Assembly (NCBI RefSeq): GCF_015207255.1
Contig: NZ_JADEXG010000023.1
Location: 1-64,000 of the forward strand
Length of the DNA: 64,000 nt
From: Vasconcelosia minhoensis LEGE 07310
Lineage (GTDB): Bacteria; Cyanobacteriota; Cyanobacteriia; Phormidesmidales; Phormidesmidaceae
Reading direction: 5' to 3'
The notes under the pieces were generated by a model. The model saw nothing but the letters and a program-made list of their open reading frames with translations, did no database searches and was not told the origin of the DNA. Numbering within the stretch: position 1 is the first letter of the stretch; the number at the start of each line of letters is the position of its first letter. Positions 8,506 through 17,436 of the stretch are shown piece by piece. The position numbers and the translations under genes were made by a program.

Positions 8506-9213
8506 ATGAATCAGATTAACCCACAAGCTCAACCAGAGCCTCCCCACTCAGAGCCCCTGCTCAAAACGTCGCGCAGCAAGGTCAGACGAGTTCCCAAGCG
8601 GGGCCATTATGACCGTCAGCAGGTCTATCAGATTCTTGATGAAGGACTGGTTTGTCACGTTGGCTTTGTTGTAGACGGTCAGCCCTTCGTGATTCCCACC
8701 GCCTATGGTCGGGTCGAAGACCAGTTCTATATTCATGGCTCTCCGGCCAGCCGGATGCTCAGAAATTTGCAGCAGGGCATTCCGGTTTGCATCACCGTTA
8801 CCCTGATAGATGGGCTGGTGCTGGCCCGTTCGGCCTTTCACCATTCGATGAACTACCGCTCGGTGGTCCTGTTTGGCACGGCGACGCCGGTACTGGAGCC
8901 CGACTTGAAACTGGCAGCCCTCAAAGCCTTTACCGAAAATATCATCCCTGGCCGATGGAATGATATCCGGCTACCCAGTCGCCAAGAAATGGCGGCGACT
9001 CTGGTGCTGGCTCTACCCATTGCAGAAGCCTCAGCCAAGGTTCGCACTGGCCCGCCCAAAGATGATGAGGCGGACTATGCCCTACCGATTTGGGCCGGAG
9101 AAATCCCCCTGAGACATAGCCCGGCCCCAGCTATTCCAGACCCTGTACTGTCCGACGACATCGCAATACCAGCATACGTGGCTGGCTATAACCCGGTCGG
9201 GGACGCGATGTGA
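8506..9213 (+). CDS. Pyridoxamine 5'-phosphate oxidase-like FMN-binding protein
   Basis: The 235-residue product has a split-barrel flavin reductase fold: RVPKRGHYDRQQVYQILDEGLVCHVG at residues 25-50, FVIPTAYGRVEDQFYIHGSPASRMLR, and HHSMNYRSVVLFGTATPV. These are the hallmarks of the Nim/PNPOx_2 group rather than biosynthetic PdxH. It probably binds FMN or a PLP-like ligand. It is the last gene of the MocR-divergent operon. About 45 residues at the end are Pro-rich and poorly conserved in appearance. An oxidation or reduction step on a modified amine is plausible but unproven. Confidence 0.85.
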   Translation: MNQINPQAQPEPPHSEPLLKTSRSKVRRVPKRGHYDRQQVYQILDEGLVCHVGFVVDGQPFVIPTAYGRVEDQFYIHGSPASRMLRNLQQGIPVCITVTLIDGLVLARSAFHHSMNYRSVVLFGTATPVLEPDLKLAALKAFTENIIPGRWNDIRLPSRQEMAATLVLALPIAEASAKVRTGPPKDDEADYALPIWAGEIPLRHSPAPAIPDPVLSDDIAIPAYVAGYNPVGDAM

Positions 9214-9332
9214 TTTAAACAACTTGACTCTGGTATGGTAAAGCAATACCTAATTTTAGATTGGGCTTTAGCTTGAGTTTGAGCAGCCCATGACGCTGTA
9301 GCGTTCTGTGACGTTATCTAGGATCTGAGCCC

Positions 9333-9725
9333 GTGTCTGCTGAAGCTCCTCAAGAAGATTCGCTTTCTGTCTGCCACCTCGCCTACTTACAGATTCAGCG
9401 CTGCTGGCGGCGGACAGTCAGGCAGCTGGGATTAGGGTTGGCGGCTTTGGGACTGATTTTAGGTCTAACCGGGCATTCAACGGAACCGGCGATCGCGGCG
9501 GAAGCGCAGTCTTCTGCATCGGCTCAAACTGCACAGCTGTCTCCTCAGACTGCATCGGGGGCAGAGTCGCCGCAGGTCGCCAGGCAGGGTTTAGGAGCGC
9601 ACCCACATTTGCTGCGATCGCGCATGACCCAGCATCAGCTGACCACCGCTCGCCTATCCCCGACCCCAGTAGAGCCGCGGCTCTCTGCCCAGGCTGAGAT
9701 GGAAACCGACGATAGCCAGTCGTAA
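9333..9725 (+). CDS. Hypothetical exported protein
   Basis: A GTG-initiated frame of 130 residues has a basic region (QRCWRRTVRQ) followed by a hydrophobic stretch (LGLGLAALGLILGLTG, about residues 32-47) and then a Gln/Ser/Ala-rich tail. It looks like a membrane-anchored or secreted protein with a low-complexity periplasmic part. I recognise no domain. It lies upstream of agrE and on the same strand but about 115 bases away. It could be a real cyanobacteria-specific small protein or a spurious frame. Confidence 0.4.
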   Translation: MSAEAPQEDSLSVCHLAYLQIQRCWRRTVRQLGLGLAALGLILGLTGHSTEPAIAAEAQSSASAQTAQLSPQTASGAESPQVARQGLGAHPHLLRSRMTQHQLTTARLSPTPVEPRLSAQAEMETDDSQS

Positions 9726-9839
9726 TTTGCGTGGCGAGTTGTCGGGTCAAGCGGTCATAACATGGGGCCGGCCTGATTGTTCTCGGTTTCCTTCGCCTTA
9801 TACAATAGGAGGCTGCACGCATATTTGACGGGTATCCCC

Positions 9840-11936
9840 ATGACCGCTTCGATTCGCTTTTTGATGTGTTCTCCCCACCACTACGAGGTGGACTATGTGA
9901 TCAACCCGTGGATGAAGGGCAACGTGCATCGGTCTTCGCGGGAAACGGCGCAGACCCAGTGGCAGGCCCTTTATCAGCTAATTACTGAACGCGCCCAGGT
10001 CGATCTGATTAAGCCCCAGCCCGGCTGGCCCGATTTGGTCTTTACCGCCAACGCCGGTTTGGTTTTAGGCAAAAAGGTCGTCCTTAGCCGCTTTTTACAC
10101 CCCGAGCGTCAGGGCGAAGAGCCTTTTTTTAAAGAATGGTTTGAGCAGCAGGGCTATACCGTCTACGAGCTGCCGCCAGAGCTGCCCTTTGAAGGCGCTG
10201 GGGATGCGCTGCTCAGCCGGGAGGGCAATCTGCTCTGGGCCGGCTATGGCTTTCGCACCGAGCTCGATACCCATGCCTACGTGGCAAAGTGGCTCGATAT
10301 CGAAGTCCTATCGCTGCGGCTGATGGATGAACGTTTCTATCACCTCGATACCTGCTTCTGCCCGCTCACCGATGGCTATCTGCTCTACTATCCGCCTGCC
10401 TTCGATGCCTACTCTAACCGGCTGATTGAACTGCGAGTTCCGGCGGAAAAGCGGATTGCGGTAGAGGAAAAAGACGCGGCTAACTTCGCCTGCAATGCGG
10501 TCAATATCGACCGCACCATCGTGATGAATACGATCAGCGCCGAGCTGCGGCAGCGGCTAAATCAGGTCGGGTTTGAGGTAGTGGAGACGCCGCTAACTGA
10601 GTTTTTGAAGGCGGGCGGGGCGGCTAAATGTCTGACCCTGCGGGTGACTGAGCCGCTGCGGCCAGACCTGCACGCGGAGACCAAGCTGGAGAGCGCTACC
10701 ATCCAGATGCAGGGCCACTTGCTCGATTCTGGGCTGGTCAACCGGGCGCTGGATCTGATTGTCGAAGGCGGCGGCAGCTTCCAGGTGCTGAAGTTTGACC
10801 TGGGCGAACAGCGCCAGAGCCTTTCCTCGGCTGAGATTAGGGTGTCTGCCCCCGACCATGCCGTGATGGAAGCGCTGATGGGGCAGCTGATCGACCTGGG
10901 CGCGATCGCGTTCACCCCCGCTGCCGCAGACGCCCACCTGGAGACCATCCAGAAAGCAGGCGTCGTTCCCGACGATTTCTACAGCACGACAATTTACCCG
11001 ACTGAAGTTCAGGTCAATGGGGCATGGGTGCGGGTGCAGGGCCAGCGGATGGACGGCGTGGTCGTCGTCAACCCAGCTCAACCGGCGGCCAACTGCCGAC
11101 TGCTGCGCGATGTGCAGGCTGGGGAGCAGGTCGTGGTCGGCTTCGAGGGCATTCGTACGGTGCGTAAGCCGGCCAGCCGCGATCGCAAAACCGAAGAGTT
11201 CAGCTTCATGGGGGCGGGCGTTTCCAGCGAGCGCCGGGTGGAGCTCGTGGTCGAGCAGGTGGCTTGGGAAATGCGCAAGCTGCGCGACCAGGGCGGTAAA
11301 GTTGTCGTCGTCGCCGGTCCGGTAGTCGTCCACACCGGCGGCGTCGAGCACCTCGGCCAGCTGATCCGCGAAGGCTATGTGCAGGCGCTGCTGGGGGGGA
11401 ACGCGATCGCGGTGCACGACATTGAGCAGGCCCTGATGGGCACCTCCCTCGGCGTTGATATGAACCGGGGCGTCTCGGTGCGGGGCGGCCACCGCCATCA
11501 CCTGCGGGCGATTAATACCATTCGCCGCTGTGGCAGCATTGCCCAAGCGGTTGAGCAGGGCGTGCTGCAGCGCGGCATTATGTACGAGTGCGTCCGCCAC
11601 CAGGTGCCCTATTCCCTAGCCGGGTCGATTCGCGATGACGGGCCGCTGCCCGACACCGAGATGGATTTGCTTAAGGCCCAGGCTGACTATTCCCGGCTGG
11701 TCCAGGATGCTGACATGATCCTGATGCTCTCGACGATGCTGCATTCCATCGGCGTCGGCAATATGACGCCTGCCGGGGTGAAGATGGTCTGCGTTGATAT
11801 CAACCCGGCGGTGGTGACCAAGCTTAGCGATCGCGGCTCGATCGAATCGACTGGCGTCGTGACGGATGTCGGACTGTTTCTGAGCCTGCTCGTAAAACAG
11901 CTGGAGCGGCTGACTCAGGTCTATGCCGTTGGCTAG
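9840..11936 (+). CDS. agrE: Arginine dihydrolase / ornithine cyclodeaminase fusion (AgrE/ArgZ)
   Basis: The 698-residue enzyme has an N-terminal amidinotransferase-fold arginine dihydrolase, converting arginine to ornithine, CO2 and two ammonia, and a C-terminal LOR/SDH-like ornithine cyclodeaminase region giving proline. With the start at ATG 9840 the residues Asn22, Asn71, His168 and Cys264 (GGAAKCLTLRV) fall exactly at the positions I recall for Synechocystis ArgZ. This supports that start over the 63-base longer frame. The C-terminal domain has GVEHLGQLIREGYVQALLGGNA and GVGNMTPAGVKMVCVDINPAV. The pathway remobilises arginine nitrogen, including that from cyanophycin. A cyanophycinase gene lies about 24 kb away. 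Confidence 0.93.
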   Translation: MTASIRFLMCSPHHYEVDYVINPWMKGNVHRSSRETAQTQWQALYQLITERAQVDLIKPQPGWPDLVFTANAGLVLGKKVVLSRFLHPERQGEEPFFKEWFEQQGYTVYELPPELPFEGAGDALLSREGNLLWAGYGFRTELDTHAYVAKWLDIEVLSLRLMDERFYHLDTCFCPLTDGYLLYYPPAFDAYSNRLIELRVPAEKRIAVEEKDAANFACNAVNIDRTIVMNTISAELRQRLNQVGFEVVETPLTEFLKAGGAAKCLTLRVTEPLRPDLHAETKLESATIQMQGHLLDSGLVNRALDLIVEGGGSFQVLKFDLGEQRQSLSSAEIRVSAPDHAVMEALMGQLIDLGAIAFTPAAADAHLETIQKAGVVPDDFYSTTIYPTEVQVNGAWVRVQGQRMDGVVVVNPAQPAANCRLLRDVQAGEQVVVGFEGIRTVRKPASRDRKTEEFSFMGAGVSSERRVELVVEQVAWEMRKLRDQGGKVVVVAGPVVVHTGGVEHLGQLIREGYVQALLGGNAIAVHDIEQALMGTSLGVDMNRGVSVRGGHRHHLRAINTIRRCGSIAQAVEQGVLQRGIMYECVRHQVPYSLAGSIRDDGPLPDTEMDLLKAQADYSRLVQDADMILMLSTMLHSIGVGNMTPAGVKMVCVDINPAVVTKLSDRGSIESTGVVTDVGLFLSLLVKQLERLTQVYAVG

Positions 11937-12091
11937 CGCCGGGGGCAAATCCTTAGGAAGGGTGTTAGGAAAGCTAGATCGGGAGGGTCTGCATCTGTAT
12001 GATACTATGAACGGCTATTTTCGCAGCTTGGCCCACAGCTTGGCTAGCAGTCTGGCCAATATTCTGGTCTGCAGATTGTAGGGAGTCTAGT

Positions 12092-12937
12092 TTGAATCAG
12101 TATCGTCGGTGGTTTCTCCTAGTAGCGGCCTCAGGGCTGCTGCTGAATGCGGTACGAGCGGTGGCACGTCCGCTGACGGTCCGGGTCGAACGCTGGCTGG
12201 AGCTTCAGCGGATGACTGGTAGCGTCCAGTTTATTAACAGCGGTGGGCAAAACCGCCCGGCCACGCTCGGGACTCGACTCCAGTCGGTGGGCGAGGGCGT
12301 ACAAACCGGAACGCGGTCATCGGCGGTGCTGGCAGTCGATACGCAGATCGGTTTTGTCTTGGTCGAGCAGAATACGGCGCTGCGCATCGTTCAGATGCGG
12401 ACGACCAGCAGTGGCGGTCGCATCACTCGGCTGAGCGTCGATCGGGGGCAGGCCCGGCTCCGGGTGCGCCCTTTCAATAATCCCGACAGTCAGCTCGAAA
12501 TCATTACCCCAGCGGGCGTCAGCGGCGTCCGGGGGACCGAATTTGGCGTATCGGTGCAGCCCAACGGCAAAACCGGGGTTGCCACCCTAGAAGGGCGGGT
12601 CGTCGCCAGTGCTCAAGGCGAATCGATAGCGCTGACCGATGCGACTCAAAGCCTGATTATTCCGGGTGAGGCACCGCTGCCTCCGAGTCCGCTGACCGAT
12701 GACCCTAGCCTCGTGATTGCAGTGCTCAGGATTGGGCCGCGCACCGACGGCGATCGCATCGTTCAACTGGTTGGTCAGACCGACCCGGTCAACCTGCTGG
12801 TTGTCAACGGCGAAATTCAGCCCACTGACCGGGCGGGCGCATTTGACCTGCGCCTGCAAATTTCGGGTCGGCGGCTACGGGCTAACGTCATTACTCCTTT
12901 GGGCACAGAGGAAGCGTATGATTTGGTGGCTCGGTGA
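12092..12937 (+). CDS. FecR domain-containing protein
   Basis: The 281-residue protein has an N-terminal hydrophobic segment (WFLLVAASGLLLNAV) acting as signal or anchor. A FecR-type beta domain follows: LGTRLQSVGEGVQTGTRSSAVLAVD, LRIVQM, and TPAGVSGVRGTEFGVSVQ with the conserved RGTEF. It is expected in the periplasm. In cyanobacteria, stand-alone FecR proteins are commonly encoded directly before CHASE2 cyclases or kinases, as here. It probably supplies or modulates the periplasmic signal for the overlapping kinase gene rather than acting on a FecI sigma factor. The start is TTG 12092, with GGGAG eight bases upstream. Confidence 0.82.
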   Translation: MNQYRRWFLLVAASGLLLNAVRAVARPLTVRVERWLELQRMTGSVQFINSGGQNRPATLGTRLQSVGEGVQTGTRSSAVLAVDTQIGFVLVEQNTALRIVQMRTTSSGGRITRLSVDRGQARLRVRPFNNPDSQLEIITPAGVSGVRGTEFGVSVQPNGKTGVATLEGRVVASAQGESIALTDATQSLIIPGEAPLPPSPLTDDPSLVIAVLRIGPRTDGDRIVQLVGQTDPVNLLVVNGEIQPTDRAGAFDLRLQISGRRLRANVITPLGTEEAYDLVAR

Positions 12938-15605
12938 AAAAATGAAGTCGCTCCATCGGCTGCTGCCGCTCCTACCAGGGCTCATGGTCAGCCTGGTCGT
13001 GGTGAGCCTGCTCAAGGCAGGGGCCTGGAAGCCGCTGGAAAATTTCATTGATATTCGACTGGCCCGCCTGCGGCTGGCGACTGCCTGGGATAACCGCATT
13101 CTCATCGTCGGGATCGATGACCAAACGCTGCGGCAGCTGGGTCGCTTTCCGCTGCCGCGAGCCTACTATACGCGCCTATTAGAAAAGCTCACTGCGGCAG
13201 ACACCAGCGTTGTCGCCTTTGATCTGCTCCTATCTGAGCCGACCGAGGAGGATGCGGCCCTGGCCTTTGCGATGTCTTTGCAGGGCCGCGTGGTGCTGGG
13301 CCAGACCTGGGGCAGCGACGGTTTACCGATCGTGCCAACGCCCGTGCTGCTGGAGCAGGCGATCGCGGTGGGCCATCTGCGCCAGCTGGTCGATCCCGAC
13401 GGCATCACCCGCCATGTTGAAATTATGGTGGCCGATGTGCCCGCCTTTGGCGTTGCGGTAGCTCAGGCTTACAGTCTGGTGAATCAGCTCGTTCCAATTC
13501 CTCAGGAGTCAGAGCTGATGCGGATCAGCTGGCCCGGGCCGGTGGCGACCCTGGACTATGTCAGCCTAATCGATGTGCTCGAAGAACGGGTCCCGCCCGA
13601 GCGGTTTCAGGACAAAATCGTCTTAGTCGGCTCGACGGCGACGACCGGGCTGAATCAGCTGCGCACCCCGTTTAATCCCCAGCCGGTATCAGGGGTATAC
13701 CTCCACGCCGCCGTGCTGCACAACCTGCTCCAGCAAAGCTGGTTCCACAGCTATAGCGAAAATGGATTGGCGATCGCGCTGCTGCTAATCGGGCCACCGC
13801 TGGGATGGATGTTATACCGTCGCCGCCTAACCACCCAGCTCGCCTGTTGCTTAGGGCTCTCAATATCCTGGACTGGGGGCTGCCTGCTGGCGCTGTTCTA
13901 TAGCTATAACCTGCCCTTAGTTGCCCCGCTACTGCTGGTTGGGCTAACGGAGGGTACCGTTGCCCTGCTCGATCGGCTGCGGTCGTCCGCGCTACTCCAA
14001 GCCCGCAGTGAGTTTCTCGACACCATGAGTCATGAAATGCGGACGCCGCTGAATGCCATCATTGGCCTGTCAGAGATGCTGCAAGAGACGCCGCTTTTAC
14101 CCAAGCAGCGCGAATATGCTGAAACCGTCCACAACAGCAGCCAGACGCTGCTGGCGCTGATCAACGATGTTCTAGACTTTTCTAAAATTGAGTCCGGCAG
14201 GCTGGACTTAGAGCGACAGCCGATCGACCTGCGCAGCTGTATTGAGCGTAGCTTCGACATCATCGCCCCCCGCACTGCGGCCAAGTCGCTCGAACTGGCC
14301 TATGTGATGATGCCGTCAGTTCCCCCAATGGTGATTGGCGACCCAACTCGAATTCAGCAAATTTTGCTGAATCTGCTGAGTAATGCCGTCAAATTTACCG
14401 CGGCGGGCGAAGTCACCCTGCAGGTGAAAGCAGCTCGACTCGACCCGACGGCGCCGACCCGGCTGCCGCTACCGTTGCCGCTACGGCGGATTGCCGCTAT
14501 CGCCCGGCTGTACGGTGGCGACAGTCCCTACGAAATTCAGTTTGCCGTACGCGATTCGGGAATTGGAATTGCGCCCGAGCAAATGGATAAACTGTTTAGG
14601 CCCTTTAGCCAGGTGAGCGCTTCGACCACGCGACAGTACGGCGGCACGGGGCTAGGACTGGCAATCTGTAAGCGGCTGACGGAACGCATGGGCGGTCGGC
14701 TCTGGGTTGAAAGCCAGGTCGGTCAGGGCAGCTGCTTTTACTTTACGATTCAGACCATGCCCGCTGCGACGCCCGCTCCGGCTAATTCACTCGCCGCCTG
14801 GGCCGGCCGCCAGCTGCTGCTGATAGACGGCTGTGAAACCCGCTATGCTAGCTTTTCGTGGCAGCTCCAGACGTTTAATATTCGTCTGTTTAGGACACGT
14901 ACCCTATCCGCTGCGATCGCGCTAATTCAGCAGGGACTCAGCCTAGACGGCGTCATTTTGGATGTGGCAGTCCCTAAAACAAACCTTGCTAGTGCGATTG
15001 CGACCCTGCGGCAGATTGCCAGTCAGCCGCAGCTGCCGGTGATTCTGCTGGCTCCGCTCAACGCTGGACCCTATCCAGACCTATCTGCTAAAACAGCAGT
15101 CCTTTGGAAGCCGGTGAAACAAGTCGCCCTCTATCAGACGCTGCTCCAGTTTGACCAGGCTGCCAATGAACCGGGGCTAGCTCCGGTCGTTCGGGATACC
15201 CTAGCGGTGCCGGTGCCAACTGATTCTGATTGCCTGATTCTGATTGCTGAGGACAATCGGGTGAATCAGCGGGTAGCGCTGCGAATGCTTGAGCGGTCAG
15301 GCTATACCGCCGATATTGCGGCAACGGGGCGCGAAGTCCTAGCTGCCGTGCGACAACAGCCCTATGAGGTGATCCTGATGGATATGCGGATGCCAGATAT
15401 GGATGGCCTAGAAGCCACCCGCCGCATTCGCCAGATGAATCTATCCCGACAGCCCTGGATTATCGCGATGACGGCCAATACGATGGCCGAAGATCGGCAG
15501 CGCTGTATGGCTGTCGGCATGAACGAGTATGTCAGTAAACCTGTGCATCGAGAAGCGCTGCTGCGGGCGTTAGAAAGCCGCCCGCCGGCTCGTCCTAGCC
15601 TATGA
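12918..15605 (+). CDS. CHASE2-domain hybrid sensor histidine kinase with two receiver domains
   Basis: About 895 residues. A first membrane segment (LLPGLMVSLVVVSLL) precedes a periplasmic CHASE2 domain (NRILIVGIDDQTLRQLG, KIVLVGSTATTGLNQ). Three further membrane helices and a HisKA/HATPase core follow, with phospho-acceptor His372 in TMSHEMRTPLNAI and NLLSNAVKF, DSGIGIAPEQM and GTGLGLAIC boxes. The first receiver (about 630-740) keeps Asp682 and a late Lys-Pro but has only one Asp in its acidic pocket, so it is degenerate. The second is canonical (AEDNRVNQ, Asp822 in LMDMRMPDMDG, SKPV). The start at ATG 12918 has GAGG six bases upstream and overlaps the FecR gene by 20 bases, implying coupling. 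No output-regulator gene is adjacent. Confidence 0.9.
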   Translation: MIWWLGEKMKSLHRLLPLLPGLMVSLVVVSLLKAGAWKPLENFIDIRLARLRLATAWDNRILIVGIDDQTLRQLGRFPLPRAYYTRLLEKLTAADTSVVAFDLLLSEPTEEDAALAFAMSLQGRVVLGQTWGSDGLPIVPTPVLLEQAIAVGHLRQLVDPDGITRHVEIMVADVPAFGVAVAQAYSLVNQLVPIPQESELMRISWPGPVATLDYVSLIDVLEERVPPERFQDKIVLVGSTATTGLNQLRTPFNPQPVSGVYLHAAVLHNLLQQSWFHSYSENGLAIALLLIGPPLGWMLYRRRLTTQLACCLGLSISWTGGCLLALFYSYNLPLVAPLLLVGLTEGTVALLDRLRSSALLQARSEFLDTMSHEMRTPLNAIIGLSEMLQETPLLPKQREYAETVHNSSQTLLALINDVLDFSKIESGRLDLERQPIDLRSCIERSFDIIAPRTAAKSLELAYVMMPSVPPMVIGDPTRIQQILLNLLSNAVKFTAAGEVTLQVKAARLDPTAPTRLPLPLPLRRIAAIARLYGGDSPYEIQFAVRDSGIGIAPEQMDKLFRPFSQVSASTTRQYGGTGLGLAICKRLTERMGGRLWVESQVGQGSCFYFTIQTMPAATPAPANSLAAWAGRQLLLIDGCETRYASFSWQLQTFNIRLFRTRTLSAAIALIQQGLSLDGVILDVAVPKTNLASAIATLRQIASQPQLPVILLAPLNAGPYPDLSAKTAVLWKPVKQVALYQTLLQFDQAANEPGLAPVVRDTLAVPVPTDSDCLILIAEDNRVNQRVALRMLERSGYTADIAATGREVLAAVRQQPYEVILMDMRMPDMDGLEATRRIRQMNLSRQPWIIAMTANTMAEDRQRCMAVGMNEYVSKPVHREALLRALESRPPARPSL

Positions 15606-15637
15606 GCGGAAGTCATGAGCGGGATACGAGTAAGCCG

Positions 15638-16687
15638 CTAGTCCTTTAGATACCGCACCAGCAGCTGCAAGCAGCTCGCGATCGCGCCTAGATGAGCGAT
15701 TTCAAACCCGTGGGTATTCTCCGTCGGAAAGGACAGGCAGGCGGCTTTCGCCACATGGCCAAACTTCATGGCGATCGAGGCATCGCTGCCAAAGCCGCTG
15801 ATGGTCGCTACCTGCACCGGCAGGTTAGCTCGGTCTGCCGCCGCCAGCAGCGCCTGGTTGAGGCCCTCATCGTAAAGGCCATAGCCGTCCTGGGAAAGCA
15901 GCACCGGCGCTGGCCCTGGCTGAATCGGATATTCTGCCGATAGCGGGCAGATTTCCAGAGCAATCAGCTGGCTAAGCCGCTGCCGCTGGCTGAAAAAGAG
16001 CGCGCCGATGGCGCCAACTTCTTCTTTGGCAGACGCCACCAGATAGACATCAACCGGGGGAGCCGTGACCTGCTCGGCCAGCCCTAGTAGGATGGCGACT
16101 GAGGCTTTATTGTCCAACGTGTAGCTGGCGATATAGTCGCCCATCCGCAGCGGTTGTTTGCGATGCTTGCCCACTACCATACGAGTGCCAGGACGAATCC
16201 CGGCGGCGGTGAGTGCGGCGGCAGACTGCTTAGTCTCCACCCAGGCGTCTTCCCAGCGGACGGCCTGGCCGTCCTGCTGGAGCTTTTGGGGCGATTCGTG
16301 GGAAACATGGCGCGAGCCAAAGCTGAGAATGCCGCTGACGGTTTCGCGATCGCCCAGCAGATCCACCACGCCTTCACCATAGACCCAGGGAAAAGCCCCG
16401 CCCAAGCGGCGAACGCTGACTCGCCCGACCTCGCCGACGGCTTTGACGATGCCGCCAATTTCATCCTTGTGGCCGGTGATCGCAACTGCGCCCGCCGCCG
16501 CATCAGGTCTTGTCCCCGGAATCCGCACGATGATGTTATCGGCCTCATCCTGCCAGTGCTCCACCCCTAGCGCTGCCAGTTGCTCCAGCAGATAGCGATT
16601 GATTTCCGCCTCCATGCCGCTCGGCGAATGCTGCATCACTAGCGCTTCGATGGTAGAAAAGAGGCGATCGTGGGTCCAAAGCTGCAT
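15638..16687 (-). CDS. M42 family metallopeptidase (glutamyl aminopeptidase/FrvX-like)
   Basis: The 349-residue product follows the M42 order: LVMQHSPSGMEAEINRYLL, AITGHKDEIGGIVKAV (first zinc His and general region), YIASYTLDNKASVAILLGL (bridging Asp), SAKEEVGAIGALFF (catalytic Glu-Glu) and the late FPTENTHGFEIAHLGAI His ligand. These form cytosolic, self-assembling tetrahedral aminopeptidases that trim short peptides. Length is normal for the family. It converges with the kinase gene (33 bases apart) and its start at 16687 is 15 bases from the GDSL/PEP-CTERM remnant, so the two may share a message. Confidence 0.9.
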   Translation of the reverse strand: MQLWTHDRLFSTIEALVMQHSPSGMEAEINRYLLEQLAALGVEHWQDEADNIIVRIPGTRPDAAAGAVAITGHKDEIGGIVKAVGEVGRVSVRRLGGAFPWVYGEGVVDLLGDRETVSGILSFGSRHVSHESPQKLQQDGQAVRWEDAWVETKQSAAALTAAGIRPGTRMVVGKHRKQPLRMGDYIASYTLDNKASVAILLGLAEQVTAPPVDVYLVASAKEEVGAIGALFFSQRQRLSQLIALEICPLSAEYPIQPGPAPVLLSQDGYGLYDEGLNQALLAAADRANLPVQVATISGFGSDASIAMKFGHVAKAACLSFPTENTHGFEIAHLGAIASCLQLLVRYLKD

Positions 16688-16702
16688 GGGGACTGCATGG
16701 GG

Positions 16703-17056
16703 CTAGCGTCGCCGGGTCAGGTTCAACCCTAGCCCAGACAGCATGATTAGGCCAAACGCCATACCGGGTTCTGTGACGCTCTCGCCGGGCTGATCGGGGT
16801 GGAGCGCAGCCAGGGCAACATCTGCCAGACCTTCGATCCACAGCGGCCCGTTAGAAAATCGCCCGTTGGCGTAGGGTGGGCTTTGCGGCACCCCGAGCGG
16901 TAAGACAGCCTGAGTCAGCTCAAATAAGTTTCCAGTATCAACCAGGCTGTCACCAAACCCATAAAGCTGGCTAAAGGCCGCCGCCTGGGCTTCAGGGGCA
17001 ACGAGTAGGGGAGCAAGGGCAAAGCCCACAGACCAGGCATAGAGCTTTATCTTCAT
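16703..17056 (-). pseudogene. Internally deleted GDSL/SGNH lipase with PEP-CTERM end
   Basis: The 117-residue frame has a signal peptide (LYAWSVGFALAPLLVAPEAQA), block I of a GDSL esterase (YGFGDSLVDTGNLFEL) and the next conserved stretch (SPPYANGRFSNGPLWIEGLAD). It then jumps within a few residues to a PEP-CTERM-type sorting tail (ESVTEPGMAFGLIMLSG, hydrophobic, ending LTRRR). Full-length relatives are about 300-400 residues with blocks III and V between these parts. The central catalytic region has been lost by an in-frame deletion, leaving both export and sorting signals. A small exported, C-terminally processed peptide could still be made, but esterase activity is not expected. Confidence 0.7.
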
Positions 17057-17148
17057 CGCTTTAAACGGCTCTCGTCAGGAACTGGGCGATGCTAAGTCGC
17101 TATTGTCCTCAGCATAAAGGAGTCGCGCCAGCAAGCAAAGCATTTGCA

Positions 17149-17295
17149 TCACAAAGTCCGCTGATCCTTGCTTTTCTTAATGTGCTCCATAATCCGCATT
17201 TTTTTGGCCTCGCTGCCCTTGGCCTGATTGGCCACATTGAGGTCAACGTTAGAACTCATAGAGAGGTGCTTGCGAATCTGATCTTTGTCTGCCAT
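17149..17295 (-). CDS. Small charged hypothetical protein (48 residues)
   Basis: On the minus strand an ATG at 17295 opens a 48-codon frame starting MADKDQIRKHLSMSSNVDLN and ending MRIMEHIKKSKDQRTL, stop 17149-17151. It is highly charged and helical-looking, with no membrane segment. The composition looks like real protein, in contrast to the opposite-strand frame over the same DNA. The Shine-Dalgarno sequence is weak. I do not recognise the family. Its neighbours are the GDSL remnant downstream and a REP-type transposase upstream on the other strand, so it may belong to a mobile or lineage-specific patch. Confidence 0.45.
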   Translation of the reverse strand: MADKDQIRKHLSMSSNVDLNVANQAKGSEAKKMRIMEHIKKSKDQRTL

Positions 17296-17411
17296 GGCGG
17301 AAGTTTAAGAATGTTAAATAACTACTCTAAACAAAAGTAAAGGAGAAATGGGCTGCGCCAAACCACCGAAAGGCAGAGGTAGCAGGGGTTCATTGTCAAT
17401 TACGCCAGCCC

Positions 17412-17436
17412 CCAAGGCGTTAGCTTATCGCCTTGG
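17412..17436. repeat. Inverted repeat hairpin upstream of the REP-associated transposase
   Basis: CCAAGGCG and CGCCTTGG form a perfect eight-base stem around a nine-base loop. It lies in the 310-base spacer between the 48-residue gene and the transposase at 17606. No T tract follows on the plus strand, so it is more likely a REP-like element than a terminator. The rest of the spacer (17296-17605) contains two HIP1 sites and no gene that I can see. Confidence 0.4.

Noticed and set aside
12717-12917. A 67-residue N-terminal extension of the CHASE2 kinase
   Set aside because: It is antiparallel in meaning to the FecR coding frame, lacks a ribosome site and adds no known domain. ATG 12918 has a good Shine-Dalgarno sequence.
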